Shown here: positions 24,094 through 32,015 of the stretch, in pieces
How positions within the stretch are numbered: the first letter of the stretch is position 1
Layout: each line of letters opens with the position of its first letter
Assembly: GCA_004193205.1 (NCBI GenBank)
Contig: RZUM01000002.1
Coordinates: forward strand, 186,001 to 250,000
Length of the DNA stretch: 64,000 nucleotides
Source of the DNA: Gordonia sediminis
Lineage (GTDB): Bacteria > Actinomycetota > Actinomycetes > Mycobacteriales > Mycobacteriaceae
Reading direction: 5' to 3'
Program-made: the position numbers and the translations under genes
Notes under the pieces: model-generated
The model's database searches: none
The model's input: the letters and a program-made list of their open reading frames with translations, nothing else
Told to the model about the DNA's origin: nothing

Positions 24094-24122
24094 TTGGGAG
24101 TTCTCCGGCCGGTGCTGCTAAA
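24094..24122 (+). promoter_or_regulatory. Probable tRNA-Ala promoter
   Basis: TTGGGA (24094-24099), a 17-nt spacer and GCTAAA (24117-24122) lie about 30 bp before the mature tRNA 5' end. Confidence 0.4.
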
Positions 24123-24153
24123 GTGGCCAAGGCCGGTCAGACGATGACCGCCC

Positions 24154-24226
24154 GGGGCTATGGCGCAGTTGGTAGCGCGACTCGTTCGCATCGAGTAGGT
24201 CAGGGGTTCGATTCCCCTTAGCTCCA
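24154..24226 (+). tRNA. tRNA-Ala (anticodon CGC)
   Basis: Full 73-nt cloverleaf: acceptor GGGGCTA/TAGCTCC (one G-U), D-arm GCGC-AGTTGGTA-GCGC, anticodon stem ACTCG/CGAGT with loop TTCGCAT (CGC, reads GCG), variable AGGTC, T-arm AGGGG-TTCGATT-CCCCT, A73. CCA is not encoded. An integrase gene fragment ends inside the 3' end. Confidence 0.95.
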
Positions 24227-24616
24227 CAACAGAAACCCCAGGTCAGAGCACATTCTGGCCTGGGGTTTCGTCGTCAGTTGGCCGCGTCGTCCCGCAGTGG
24301 TTTCACGGGCGGCCCGGATCTTCGCATCGAGTGCGCCTGCCACGAGGTCGAGATCGTCGTCGAACAGGTCGGCGTAGGTGTCGAGCGTCATGCTCGCTTT
24401 GGCATGGCCGAGCATGCGTTGGACCACCTTCACATTCGCCCCGGCGCTCGCAGCCAGACTCGCCGCAGTGTGTCGAAGGTCGTGCGGAGTGATACTCGGG
24501 AACTCAGGCGTGCTTGCTTCGCCAATTCGCGCCTCGCCTCGCCGATCTCGCCGACCAGAAGCTGTACGGTATCTTCCAGCCGAGCCGACGCGCGTTCGGC
24601 AGAAGGGCCGGGTCAC
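24218..24616 (-). pseudogene. Tyrosine recombinase (phage-type integrase), C-terminal stub
   Basis: Up to 132 residues remain of a protein normally about 350-400 long. The preserved part has the catalytic C-terminal half: HDLRHTAASLAASAG (box II Arg), VVQRMLGHAKASMTLDTYADLF (His and nucleophile Tyr), then a basic tail. The N-terminal DNA-binding domain and box I Arg are missing; recognisable sequence begins near 24510. Its TAA stop lies inside the tRNA-Ala(CGC) 3' end at 24218-24220, as expected for an integrase abutting its own attachment site. It is a relic of an integrated element. Confidence 0.85.
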
Positions 24617-24618
24617 AA

Positions 24619-25419
24619 ATGGCCAACCAACGAGCAGGCATGCCGGCTAAAGCGCGGCGTTTGCCCGTGTGGGGGTTCGTCCTGCTGGCAGCCTTCTACC
24701 TGGTCACGATCACCGTGACGGATAAGGTGTTCTCGGCCAGCGGTTCCGAATACGCGAAGTTCAACACCACTAGCGCCGTGCTCCACAACCTCTATCCTCT
24801 GGTGATCGTCGGCTCAGTGATCGGCCTGGTCTCCGTCGGGCTCCTGCGGTGGTGGGGGCCGGTGATGGTCGAGCAGGAGCGGACGCCCCGGTGGACGTTG
24901 GTCTTCCCGATCCTGATGCTCATCTGTGTGCTGGGCGCGATCAACTACAAGGCGCTCGGGGACCTCGGCCTCGGGTTCACGCTGCTGCTTCTGGGAGGCA
25001 CGTTCCTGGTCGGTGTCAGCGAGGAGACCATGTTCCGTGGGATCGGCGTCGTCTCCTTCCGCCAGGCAGGATTCTCCGAGGGTTGGGTCGCCATCTGGAC
25101 CGCGGCCCTCTTCGGGCTCGGGCACAGCCTCAACATCATCGACAACGGGCTCTCGCAGGCACCCCAGGTGCTCATCACAGCCTTCGCCGGATACTTCTTC
25201 TACATGGTCCGCCGATCCACGGGCTTCCTGGTCTTCGCCTGGCTGCTCCACGGGTTGTGGGACTTCGGGACCTTCACCGGCAAGCTGACCGACGAGACTT
25301 ACATGGGAACCGCGATCCTGATCGTGGCCGACGTCGTCCTCGCCATCATCGCGCTGGCCACGATCCGGAAAGTGTTCCCGAAACGCCAAGACACCGTCGC
25401 GTCACCTGTGGAGTCGTGA
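24619..25419 (+). CDS. CPBP-family intramembrane metalloprotease (Abi-like)
   Basis: 266 residues with about eight membrane helices. It has the CPBP motifs EETMFRG (residues 135-141), FGLGHSLN (about 166-173) and HGLWDF (about 212-217), which supply the Glu and His residues of the membrane-embedded protease active site. Family members process prenylated or bacteriocin-related proteins. ATG 24619 is chosen (AGAAGGG upstream); 24640 is an alternative. Its divergent start lies beside an integrase stub, so it may be cargo of the element that used the tRNA-Ala site. Confidence 0.87.
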   Translation: MANQRAGMPAKARRLPVWGFVLLAAFYLVTITVTDKVFSASGSEYAKFNTTSAVLHNLYPLVIVGSVIGLVSVGLLRWWGPVMVEQERTPRWTLVFPILMLICVLGAINYKALGDLGLGFTLLLLGGTFLVGVSEETMFRGIGVVSFRQAGFSEGWVAIWTAALFGLGHSLNIIDNGLSQAPQVLITAFAGYFFYMVRRSTGFLVFAWLLHGLWDFGTFTGKLTDETYMGTAILIVADVVLAIIALATIRKVFPKRQDTVASPVES

Positions 25420-25595
25420 CCGAGCTTCTCAGCCGCGGTCGAGCCCACGATCAGGGCCCGATCGGCCCGACCCCGAGTCGGTGACAGCGCCACAGACCGC
25501 ATCGCACAAGTCACCGGCGTGGATCTGAGCGGGCGAATGCTGTCCCGCGCAGATCGCGCTCACTGAACTGTCGGGCGCTGGGTTTCTGAGCGCAC

Positions 25596-26480
25596 TCACC
25601 ACCAGACGGTGGCTTCGTCGCTCTGCCTGGACGCAGCCAGCGGCTGCCCACTGCCGAGCAGATTGCCGGTGATGGTGCTGCAGAACCGGTACATCGGCAG
25701 ATCGAACACGTTGTTGTTCATCGGCCGCTCGAGGAAGTAGCCCAACCGTTCCGCCGAGACGAACAGAGCCATGAGGACCAGGCCCAGGAAGATGCTGCCG
25801 ACGAAATGGTCGGCGACATGGAGAAGGTTGAACGCCACGAGCGCGAACACCCACGCCAGGCCGCGGACGAACATGTCGTAGTGGGTCGGGATGGGCTGAT
25901 TGCGGATGCGCTCCAATCCACCCTGCGATGCCACCAGGCCGGTGTTGACCTCCATCAGCATCACCCGGGCCGGGCCGTCGATATGATCGCCCGCGGATAG
26001 CCATTGAACATCCTGTGCCTGACGGTTGAGCAGATCGGTGGCGGTCGCACGAGGTGGGTCCTCGGTGAGGTCGACGACCCCGGGCAACGGCGCGATGCCG
26101 CGCAGTTCGGCGGCCAACTGCCAGGCGTGGCGGACCTGACGGCGCCGCATGCGGTCGAGGACCGGTGCAATGTCGGTCGACCCGGTGTCGACCGCGGACA
26201 GCCCGTTGTGCATGGCCCGACAGTCGTTGATGACCGCACCCCACAGCGTGCGTGCCTCCCACCAACGCTGGTAGGCGTTCATGTTGCGGAAGCCGACGAA
26301 GATGGACGTTGCGATGCCGACAGTGGCCAAGATGGCGTCGTAGTCTTCCGGATCGACGGTGTCCGGAAGCGGCAGCAGGATGGCGGCAATCACCACCACC
26401 GCCAACAAGTCGTACCTGAGCTGCCACCCCACCAGCCCGAGAACCTTGGCCGGACCCGTCGGCCCCACACTGCGGATCAT
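25596..26480 (-). CDS. Bestrophin-family anion channel-like membrane protein
   Basis: 294 residues of the bestrophin/UPF0187 family: a first hydrophobic segment (LLAVVVIAAILLPLP), the signature FVGFRNMNAYQRWWEARTLWG with DCR, a central cytoplasmic region, two more membrane helices (FVRGLAWVFALVAFNLLHVADHFVG) and ERPMNNNVFDLPMYRFC near the end. Bacterial homologues form pentameric ion channels. It stands alone; ATG 26480 is the natural start. Confidence 0.88.
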   Translation of the reverse strand: MIRSVGPTGPAKVLGLVGWQLRYDLLAVVVIAAILLPLPDTVDPEDYDAILATVGIATSIFVGFRNMNAYQRWWEARTLWGAVINDCRAMHNGLSAVDTGSTDIAPVLDRMRRRQVRHAWQLAAELRGIAPLPGVVDLTEDPPRATATDLLNRQAQDVQWLSAGDHIDGPARVMLMEVNTGLVASQGGLERIRNQPIPTHYDMFVRGLAWVFALVAFNLLHVADHFVGSIFLGLVLMALFVSAERLGYFLERPMNNNVFDLPMYRFCSTITGNLLGSGQPLAASRQSDEATVWW

Positions 26481-26653
26481 CGTCGAAAGCGTACGCGGTG
26501 ACCGTTCAGACCACTATGCCAACGAACGTTCCGGGCGATCCCCACCCATCAGAATTGGCGTCCGGCACCGACTCGATCGTCAAAGACCGCATTGACCACG
26601 GTTACCCGCGCCCGCCGCCTCACCGTCGCGCGACAGTCCTCCGGCGATGGACG

Positions 26654-27760
26654 TCATTTGGGAGACTCGACCTCCAAGACGTCGTCGGATCGGACGGCGA
26701 CACGAATCTTGAATTGGTGGCTGGTGTGCTCCATGGTCTTTCGTAGCCATGCGGCATCGGGGTGGGAGGCACGTTCGAGCCGCATCTGCCGCACGCGCAG
26801 TGGAATCATCTGCAGCGACATCGGTTCCGAGCCGGCGGGATCGATGGACGCCAAGTACAGCAGTCGAAGGTCGCTGCGGAAGGATTCGTGCCCGCGTATG
26901 CCCTCGTAGTCGTCGATGACATCGCCGCAGCCGTACAGGATGGGTCGGCCACGGTAGATCTCGATCGGGCGGGGATGGTGTGAGGAGTGGCCGTGAACCA
27001 TGTCGACGCCGGCGTCGATGAGTCGGTGCGCGAACTCGACGTCGCTGGGCGCGATCGCATAGCCCCAATTGGAACCCCAGTGCACCGAGACGATTGCGAT
27101 ATCGCCGTCCCGCCGGTGCGCCAGTAGCTGTGACGCCACGTCGTCGGTGGCGTCACGCTGCCACGGACGCGAGATCAACCAGACACCGGCTCGGTCGCCG
27201 TGTGCGGCCCACGATTCGGGAACCCCGGCCGATGTCAAAGCCACCGAGGCGATCAGGATTCGATGGTTGTCGTCGACCGCTACCACGGCCGGGCGGCGGG
27301 CGGCGGCCAGGTCGACACCGGCCCCCGCGCCCTGGATACCCGCGCGGGCGAGGGCCGCGAGCGTGTCGCCCAGCCCCTGGGAGCCGAAGTCGAGGATGTG
27401 GTTGTTGGCCAACGCGCACACGTCGGGCCGCAGCGCCGTCAGCGCGGGCACGTTATCCGGGTGCATCCGATAACACACCATCTTGCGGTCGGCGAAGTCG
27501 CTGCCGACCGTGATCGTGGTCTCCAGGTTGATCAGGCGAACGTCGGGAGCGACGTCGTCGAGGAGTGCCGGCACGTCACCCCATGGCCACTGCCAATCCA
27601 CGGGGCTCGGGATCGGTCCGTTCGCGCGCTCGGCCAAACGGACATATCGTCGTGCGTCGGTCACCACCGGCTCGCGGAGTTCCGGATCGCCGGGATGGGA
27701 CAGGATCTGATCGACGCCACGGCCGAGCATGACGTCCCCGCCCAGCAGCACCGTCACCAT
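26654..27760 (-). CDS. CapA-family protein (poly-gamma-glutamate synthesis-type metallophosphatase fold)
   Basis: 368 residues starting MVTVLLGGDVMLGRGVDQIL, the metal-binding start of the CapA (PGA_cap) family. It continues with LINLETTIT, CALANNHILDFG, SVHWGSNWGY, DMVHGHSSHHPRPIEIY and YGCGDVIDDYEG. These Asp, Glu, Asn and His residues form a calcineurin-like metal site. No CapB or CapC gene is near, so capsule synthesis is not implied. A GTG at 27778 would add six residues. Confidence 0.86.
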   Translation of the reverse strand: MVTVLLGGDVMLGRGVDQILSHPGDPELREPVVTDARRYVRLAERANGPIPSPVDWQWPWGDVPALLDDVAPDVRLINLETTITVGSDFADRKMVCYRMHPDNVPALTALRPDVCALANNHILDFGSQGLGDTLAALARAGIQGAGAGVDLAAARRPAVVAVDDNHRILIASVALTSAGVPESWAAHGDRAGVWLISRPWQRDATDDVASQLLAHRRDGDIAIVSVHWGSNWGYAIAPSDVEFAHRLIDAGVDMVHGHSSHHPRPIEIYRGRPILYGCGDVIDDYEGIRGHESFRSDLRLLYLASIDPAGSEPMSLQMIPLRVRQMRLERASHPDAAWLRKTMEHTSHQFKIRVAVRSDDVLEVESPK

Positions 27761-27790
27761 GTCAGAATCGCCGGCCACTCCGGGGTGTGG

Positions 27791-28093
27791 CTATTGATCC
27801 CGCACAGGTCGGTCTGCGGGGTCCTGTCCGTCGGCCAGCCGAACCACATATGTGTGGTCGGCGGGGTGGTACTCAACCGTGCCGCCGTCGACAACCATTC
27901 CGACCAACGTGTCGCCGGCCTGGAAGAAGTAGGCATTCTCCTCGTCGCGCAAGGAGTCGATGTGGCACCCGGGCACGATGACGACTTTCCGCCGCGGATC
28001 GCGGGTAAGGACCTCAATCCTCGCCCCAGTCGCGTTCATTGCCGCCTGCCCCTTCTGGTGCGGCGGGTGTCGCCGTATTGCATGCTCAGCCAT
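27791..28093 (-). CDS. Small hypothetical protein (100 aa)
   Basis: Starts at ATG 28093 behind GAGAGGAC. The N-terminus is His/Arg-rich (MAEHAIRRHPPHQKGQ); the rest looks like a compact beta-rich domain (ARIEVLTRDPRRKVVIVPGCHIDSL, then DTLVGMVVDGGTVEYHP, TYVVRLADGQDP). No signal or membrane segment is seen. It precedes the CapA gene by about 30 bp in the same direction and could be co-transcribed. Family not recognised; the internal Met at 28039 is an alternative start. Confidence 0.5.
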   Translation of the reverse strand: MAEHAIRRHPPHQKGQAAMNATGARIEVLTRDPRRKVVIVPGCHIDSLRDEENAYFFQAGDTLVGMVVDGGTVEYHPADHTYVVRLADGQDPADRPVRDQ

Positions 28094-28457
28094 GTGCGTT
28101 GTCCTCTCTGGAAGGCGCCGATTGCTGCGAGCATCTGGATGACCGAGGTGTCAATCACACCAATCGCGTGGCGAGGGCCGAACATCCTCAAGTTCACTCT
28201 CACCGGCGGCCCATTGCAAGGAACCCGTTTGCACTTGTAGAGCAGGTCTGCGCGCCAGGCGTCGATCGCCCGCTCAGCCGACACCCATCTATGTTGGGCG
28301 ACGGCGATCAGCGCTGCAGTCTGCGACCGAACGGCAACTCGAGATCGTCGGCGAAGCCCCCGCAACCTGCGCCGAGTGGACGAGTGTCTGGCCGAGCGAA
28401 TACCTCACCTACACAAGAGCATTGGCATGCGGAGCATCCTTGTTCACGGATCCCGGC

Positions 28458-28527
28458 GTTCTTCCGCCACGCCTGTGACCGTCCTCCGAAAGCAGTCGGG
28501 GGAGGGTCACGGATCCGGGGGAAGAAC
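28458..28527. repeat. 70-bp palindromic repeat, copy A
   Basis: Begins GTTCTTCCGCCACGCC and ends CCGGGGGAAGAAC. The two arms pair over about 27 bp with mismatches around a GAAAGCAGTCG-type loop. It is 91% identical (64 of 70) to copy B. Confidence 0.85.
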
Positions 28528-28827
28528 TGGTGTGGTGTCGACGCCGTCGGCAGACGTTGTGGTGGTCCACCTGACTTGACGACACCTGCCGGTCCAAGGC
28601 GAGCGGCTACTGCGGGAGATAGAGTTGGCTCATGAAAGTGACGACAATGCGGAGCGCGCACGCGAAGACGACACGTCGCGGCGTCGACACAATGAACATT
28701 CAGCCTCTGCGCATGCTGACGTCACAGCGGCGGACGGCTATATCAGCGAAGACGATGACTCAGAACGCGGTGAAGAGGATCCGGGATCTGGGCTGACTGC
28801 CGCCGCGGCGGGCCGCCCATCAGCAAG

Positions 28828-28897
28828 TTCTTCCGCCACGCCTGTGACCGTCCCCCGAAAGCAGTCGGCGGACGGCCACAGATGCGGGGGAAGAACG
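28828..28897. repeat. 70-bp palindromic repeat, copy B
   Basis: Same length, ends and loop as copy A, 370 bp further on and in the same orientation. Several of the six differences keep the stem paired. Confidence 0.85.
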
Positions 28898-28904
28898 GTA
28901 CGGC

Positions 28905-29738
28905 CTACATGTTCATGTCGCTCATCTGCACCTGACCCGGAATCGTCAGGCCGGGAACGGATTCCGGGGCTGTTGCGACCAGCACGCCGAGCGCCAGCAG
29001 GATCGCGGCGGTGCCGTATGTCGCGACCCGGCGCCAGGGCAGCAGCTTCTCCGCGGCGATCAGCCCGGTGACGAACGCCATCCAGGTGATGCTCATGATT
29101 CCCAGGGCGAAGAGGGAAGCCATCAGTGCCCAGCAACATCCCAGACACCACATGCCGTGCGCGGAACCCATGCGCAGCGCCCCGGACAGGCCGGGACGCC
29201 AGTGGCCCAGCAGGACGCCCAGGGGGCTGCGGCAGTGCCGTAGGCAGACGGTCTTCGCCGGGGTGAGCTGATAGACGGCCGCGACGACGAGGATGCCGCC
29301 GGCCACCCAGCGCCCGGCGCCGTCCCAGGTCACCTCGCCGCCGAACAGTCGACGTCCCACCTCGGCGAGGGCATAGGCCAGCAACCCGGCCGCGGTCCAG
29401 GTCAGCAGATAGCCCGACGTGAAGACCAGCGGCGCCACCGGCGACCGCTGCTTCGTCATCCGCGAATACAACGCCACCGTCGGCCACACCGACGGCAGCA
29501 TCATCGCGGCCATCATCACCAGCCAGACGAGCAGGAACCAGCCGAGGGTGCCGAGTTGGGTGCCCGGTCCGGCGTCCATGCCGCGCATCTGATCGACCGC
29601 CCACCACCAGGCGAGGATGGCGAGCGCGAACAGCAGGACGACGAGCCCGACCCGGACGCGCGCCGCGGAGAACGCCGGCCGCAGACCCTGCTCCGCATCG
29701 GCATGCCCCCGATGCGCATGGCCGGCGGCAGTTGCCAT
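28905..29738 (-). CDS. DUF2182-family metal-binding membrane protein
   Basis: 277 residues with about seven membrane helices. The N-terminus is His-rich (GHAHRGHADAEQG). Family features are LVWLVMMAAMMLPSVWP with paired methionines, and the cytoplasm/periplasm Cys cluster TVCLRHCRSP followed by HGMWCLGCCWALM. The C-terminus ends QMSDMNM. It lies 4 bp after the DUF1326 gene, its usual partner. Cys, Met and His placement suggests transition-metal handling, but no function has been shown to my knowledge. Confidence 0.85.
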   Translation of the reverse strand: MATAAGHAHRGHADAEQGLRPAFSAARVRVGLVVLLFALAILAWWWAVDQMRGMDAGPGTQLGTLGWFLLVWLVMMAAMMLPSVWPTVALYSRMTKQRSPVAPLVFTSGYLLTWTAAGLLAYALAEVGRRLFGGEVTWDGAGRWVAGGILVVAAVYQLTPAKTVCLRHCRSPLGVLLGHWRPGLSGALRMGSAHGMWCLGCCWALMASLFALGIMSITWMAFVTGLIAAEKLLPWRRVATYGTAAILLALGVLVATAPESVPGLTIPGQVQMSDMNM

Positions 29739-29742
29739 CTCC

Positions 29743-30345
29743 TCAGGCCGCCCAGGCGAACTGGTCGATCGACACGCCCGACTTGCCCTCGTAGGCGATG
29801 CCGAACATGTCGACGGTGGCCCGCGTCGCCTTGGACACGGTCATCTCCGACCCGGCGGGATGGAAGATCCCGACGACCTTCGCCGGCTTGCCCGTCTCCA
29901 CACCGAACGGCACGACATCCTCGATCTCGAAATCCACCGCATCACCGATCTTGACCGAATGGGTCAGTCCCTCCTCGTGCACCTCGATGGGCGCGCGCTG
30001 CACACCGAGATGCTCGCCGATCAGCGGTGCCAGCGCCTCCATCGGTCCACCGAGCTGCCCGCCGAAGACGCCTTGCAGTTTCTCGGCCTGTTCGTCGGAC
30101 GCCTTGGCGTCGATGACCACGCCGACTCGCCAGTTGCCCTCGGTCATGATCTTCGGTGCATCGGCGACCAGCGCCACGACCAGGCCACCGACATCGGTGC
30201 CGGTCACCTCGCCCTCAGTGATGTTGAACACGAACACCACCCGGCACCAGTCGTAGTCCGCACCGCCGGCCAGGTTGAAGTTGCACGGGCAGAAGAACTC
30301 GCATGAACAGGTTTCGATATATGTTCCCTTGACATTCCACGACAT
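29743..30345 (-). CDS. DUF1326-family protein
   Basis: 200 residues starting MSWNVKGTYIETCSCEFFCPCNF, the family's Cys-rich opening with four closely spaced cysteines. It continues with YDWCRVVFVFNITEG and a beta-rich body (RAPIEVHEEGLTHSVKIG). There is no signal peptide, so it is probably cytoplasmic. It forms a two-gene unit with the DUF2182 membrane protein. The cluster looks like a metal- or persulfide-binding site; this is inference. Confidence 0.85.
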   Translation of the reverse strand: MSWNVKGTYIETCSCEFFCPCNFNLAGGADYDWCRVVFVFNITEGEVTGTDVGGLVVALVADAPKIMTEGNWRVGVVIDAKASDEQAEKLQGVFGGQLGGPMEALAPLIGEHLGVQRAPIEVHEEGLTHSVKIGDAVDFEIEDVVPFGVETGKPAKVVGIFHPAGSEMTVSKATRATVDMFGIAYEGKSGVSIDQFAWAA

Positions 30346-30430
30346 ATTCCGGCCTCCTCGCGGATTTGGTATCGTGACAAGTTTTGATTGTCCGCCCCTA
30401 CTCGCGAGTCCACCAGAGCCGGCCGTGAAC

Positions 30431-31639
30431 TCACGGCCAGTCGGCGAGATATGCCCGATACGTCCCGACCGGGAGCGTGGCCTCGTAGACGAGCTCGCCC
30501 GTGGGGGAGAACTCGGCGATGTGCGGCGACGAGCCCCAGCTGCCGAAGACGCCTCCGTTGGTCAAGCCCTGGACGTTGCCCATCGCCAGACTCGCCAGAC
30601 CGGCGGGATGCGTGGTGGCGCGGACCAGGCGGGCGGTGCGTCGTGCGGGATCGATCCGGATCCATTTGATACGCGAGTAGCCGCGCTGATTGTTGCCGGC
30701 CTCGTTGTTGTCGAAGACGCGGATCGTGTGGGCGTCAGCGAACTCGGCGTCGTGCTGGCCTGCGATGGAGGTCCCCGGCCCCATGGCGAGAGTGGGGTGT
30801 TTGCCGCCCAGTTGCCATTTCACCCTCCCGCTCTGGATGTCGACGCCGATAACGGCGTCGAGATTCCGGAACGAGATGAGCAGGTCCCCGGAAGGACCGA
30901 GCGCGACCGAGTTCATGTGGTACGCGTCGTAGCTGGTGCTGCCGGGGCCGAGGGGCATCGTCGATTCGGTCAGCGGGATGTGGGCCCGCGTGGACCAGTG
31001 CATCAGTGCCTTCCCCGATGCCACGTCGACCACCGAGGCGACGCAGTCGAACACCGTGCCGTTGCTCGGCCCGCCGACCGCGGTGAGGTCGGCACGGACC
31101 GGCACGTAGGAGATGACCAGGGCGCGCCCATCGGGTGTGAGCTCGAACTCGTGGAGGTCTGAAGTCAATCCGGCGCCCGCCCGGACCGTCTTGATGATGC
31201 GGCCGCGGAGGTCTGCGATGTAGTGCACGCCCGAGCCGATCCCGTTGGTTCCGTCGCCCTCCCACCAGGTCAGCACCTTGCGGCCCCGATAGGTCTGGGG
31301 GCGGAAGTCGGCGACCAGCTTCCCGTTCGGCGGGGTGTAGCGCCACACTTCGCGTCCGGATTTGTCCGCGATGATGTTGGCCGGTCGGAGCGTGTCGAAC
31401 GCGGACGGGTCGATCGGGATCGGGAGTGCGACCGCCATCCCGGTGGTGTAGTAGACATACCCGGGGTGGCTGTTCGGGTTGTTGACCCAGACGGTGTACC
31501 ACGGCGTGCCGAAGGGCAGGCTGGGCTGTTGTGGTTCGGCGGTCGCCACCGGCGTGACGGTGGTCGAGATCCCGACAATCCAGGCCATCAACAGGGCGGC
31601 ACACATGCTCCGTCCACGCCGCTGAGTCTTCTTCTGCAT
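30431..31639 (-). CDS. Secreted arylsulfotransferase (ASST)-family beta-propeller protein
   Basis: 402 residues. A Sec signal is seen at the start (basic RRGRSMCAALLMAW, then ATAEP). The propeller region contains DLHEFELTPDGRALVISY, YHMNSVALGPSGDLLISFRNLDAVIGVD, GQHDAEFADAHTIRVFDN and a WQLGGKHP blade. The GQHD and DLHEF motifs are typical of the Arylsulfotran_2 family, of which many members have no tested sulfotransferase activity. ATG 31639 follows GGGAGGAC. Confidence 0.8.
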   Translation of the reverse strand: MQKKTQRRGRSMCAALLMAWIVGISTTVTPVATAEPQQPSLPFGTPWYTVWVNNPNSHPGYVYYTTGMAVALPIPIDPSAFDTLRPANIIADKSGREVWRYTPPNGKLVADFRPQTYRGRKVLTWWEGDGTNGIGSGVHYIADLRGRIIKTVRAGAGLTSDLHEFELTPDGRALVISYVPVRADLTAVGGPSNGTVFDCVASVVDVASGKALMHWSTRAHIPLTESTMPLGPGSTSYDAYHMNSVALGPSGDLLISFRNLDAVIGVDIQSGRVKWQLGGKHPTLAMGPGTSIAGQHDAEFADAHTIRVFDNNEAGNNQRGYSRIKWIRIDPARRTARLVRATTHPAGLASLAMGNVQGLTNGGVFGSWGSSPHIAEFSPTGELVYEATLPVGTYRAYLADWP

Positions 31640-32015
31640 CGTGTCCTCCCAACGAGGCGCTGCAGGGACGCTCGGTCGAGGTGATCGTAGTCGTTGGCAG
31701 ACCCCAACAGGTCTGAATCGGCCACCGGAGTGTTCGGTGGCGTGGTCGGTACGACACACATCATGTGGGTACCGCCGCATGACCTTCGTCACCAGATTTG
31801 GCCGCGCCGCCGGACCTCGCGTACCGTGAAGGCAGAGATGAGCCCCAACGGGCGCCGTCTACGCGTCGTAGAACGCTTCTTTGACAGGCCGACAAGAGCC
31901 TGCTCCTTGACTTCATACGGCGAACGAATGCGCACAGATGCGTCTTCGCCATCCGACACAGCGCGGGCTTACCGACTGCTGCCGCGTGCCGTGTCCACCA
32001 GAGAAAGACTGGACC
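31640..32015. other. Divergent promoter region between the ASST-family and helicase genes
   Basis: No supported gene. TTGACA near 31881 and TTGACT near 31907 are possible -35 elements for the helicase, without convincing -10 partners. The long helicase leader is typical of cold-inducible RNA helicases, but no known RNA element is recognised. Confidence 0.4.

Larger units (their letters stand above)
28094..28904. other. 810-bp region with two hairpin repeats and no clear gene
   Basis: It contains the two 70-bp palindromic repeats at 28458 and 28828. A 54-codon open frame at 28632-28796 (plus strand, starting MKVTTMRSAHAKTTRRG, strongly basic) has a weak GGGAG 13 nt upstream, but no other support. 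Other open frames lack plausible composition. Confidence 0.4.

Noticed and set aside
24154-24226. Inverted pair of intact and partial tRNA-Ala as ends of one excisable element
   Set aside because: The two are in opposite orientation, have different anticodons, and enclose glpR, a probable core gene; two separate events are more likely.
22677-24227. Minus-strand frame across glpR rich in Val-Gly repeats
   Set aside because: It is the shadow of the acidic glpR repeats and overlaps the tRNA.
27844-27860. Palindrome-like CCACATATGTGTGG resembling the toxin operator
   Set aside because: Imperfect and inside the 100-residue gene; probably chance.
28036-28365. Minus-strand frame of 109 codons
   Set aside because: Overlaps the better-supported 100-residue gene and lacks a start signal.
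28632-28796. 54-codon basic open frame between the two hairpin repeats
   Set aside because: Weak, distant ribosome-binding site and no recognisable family; kept only as a note in the intergenic entry.
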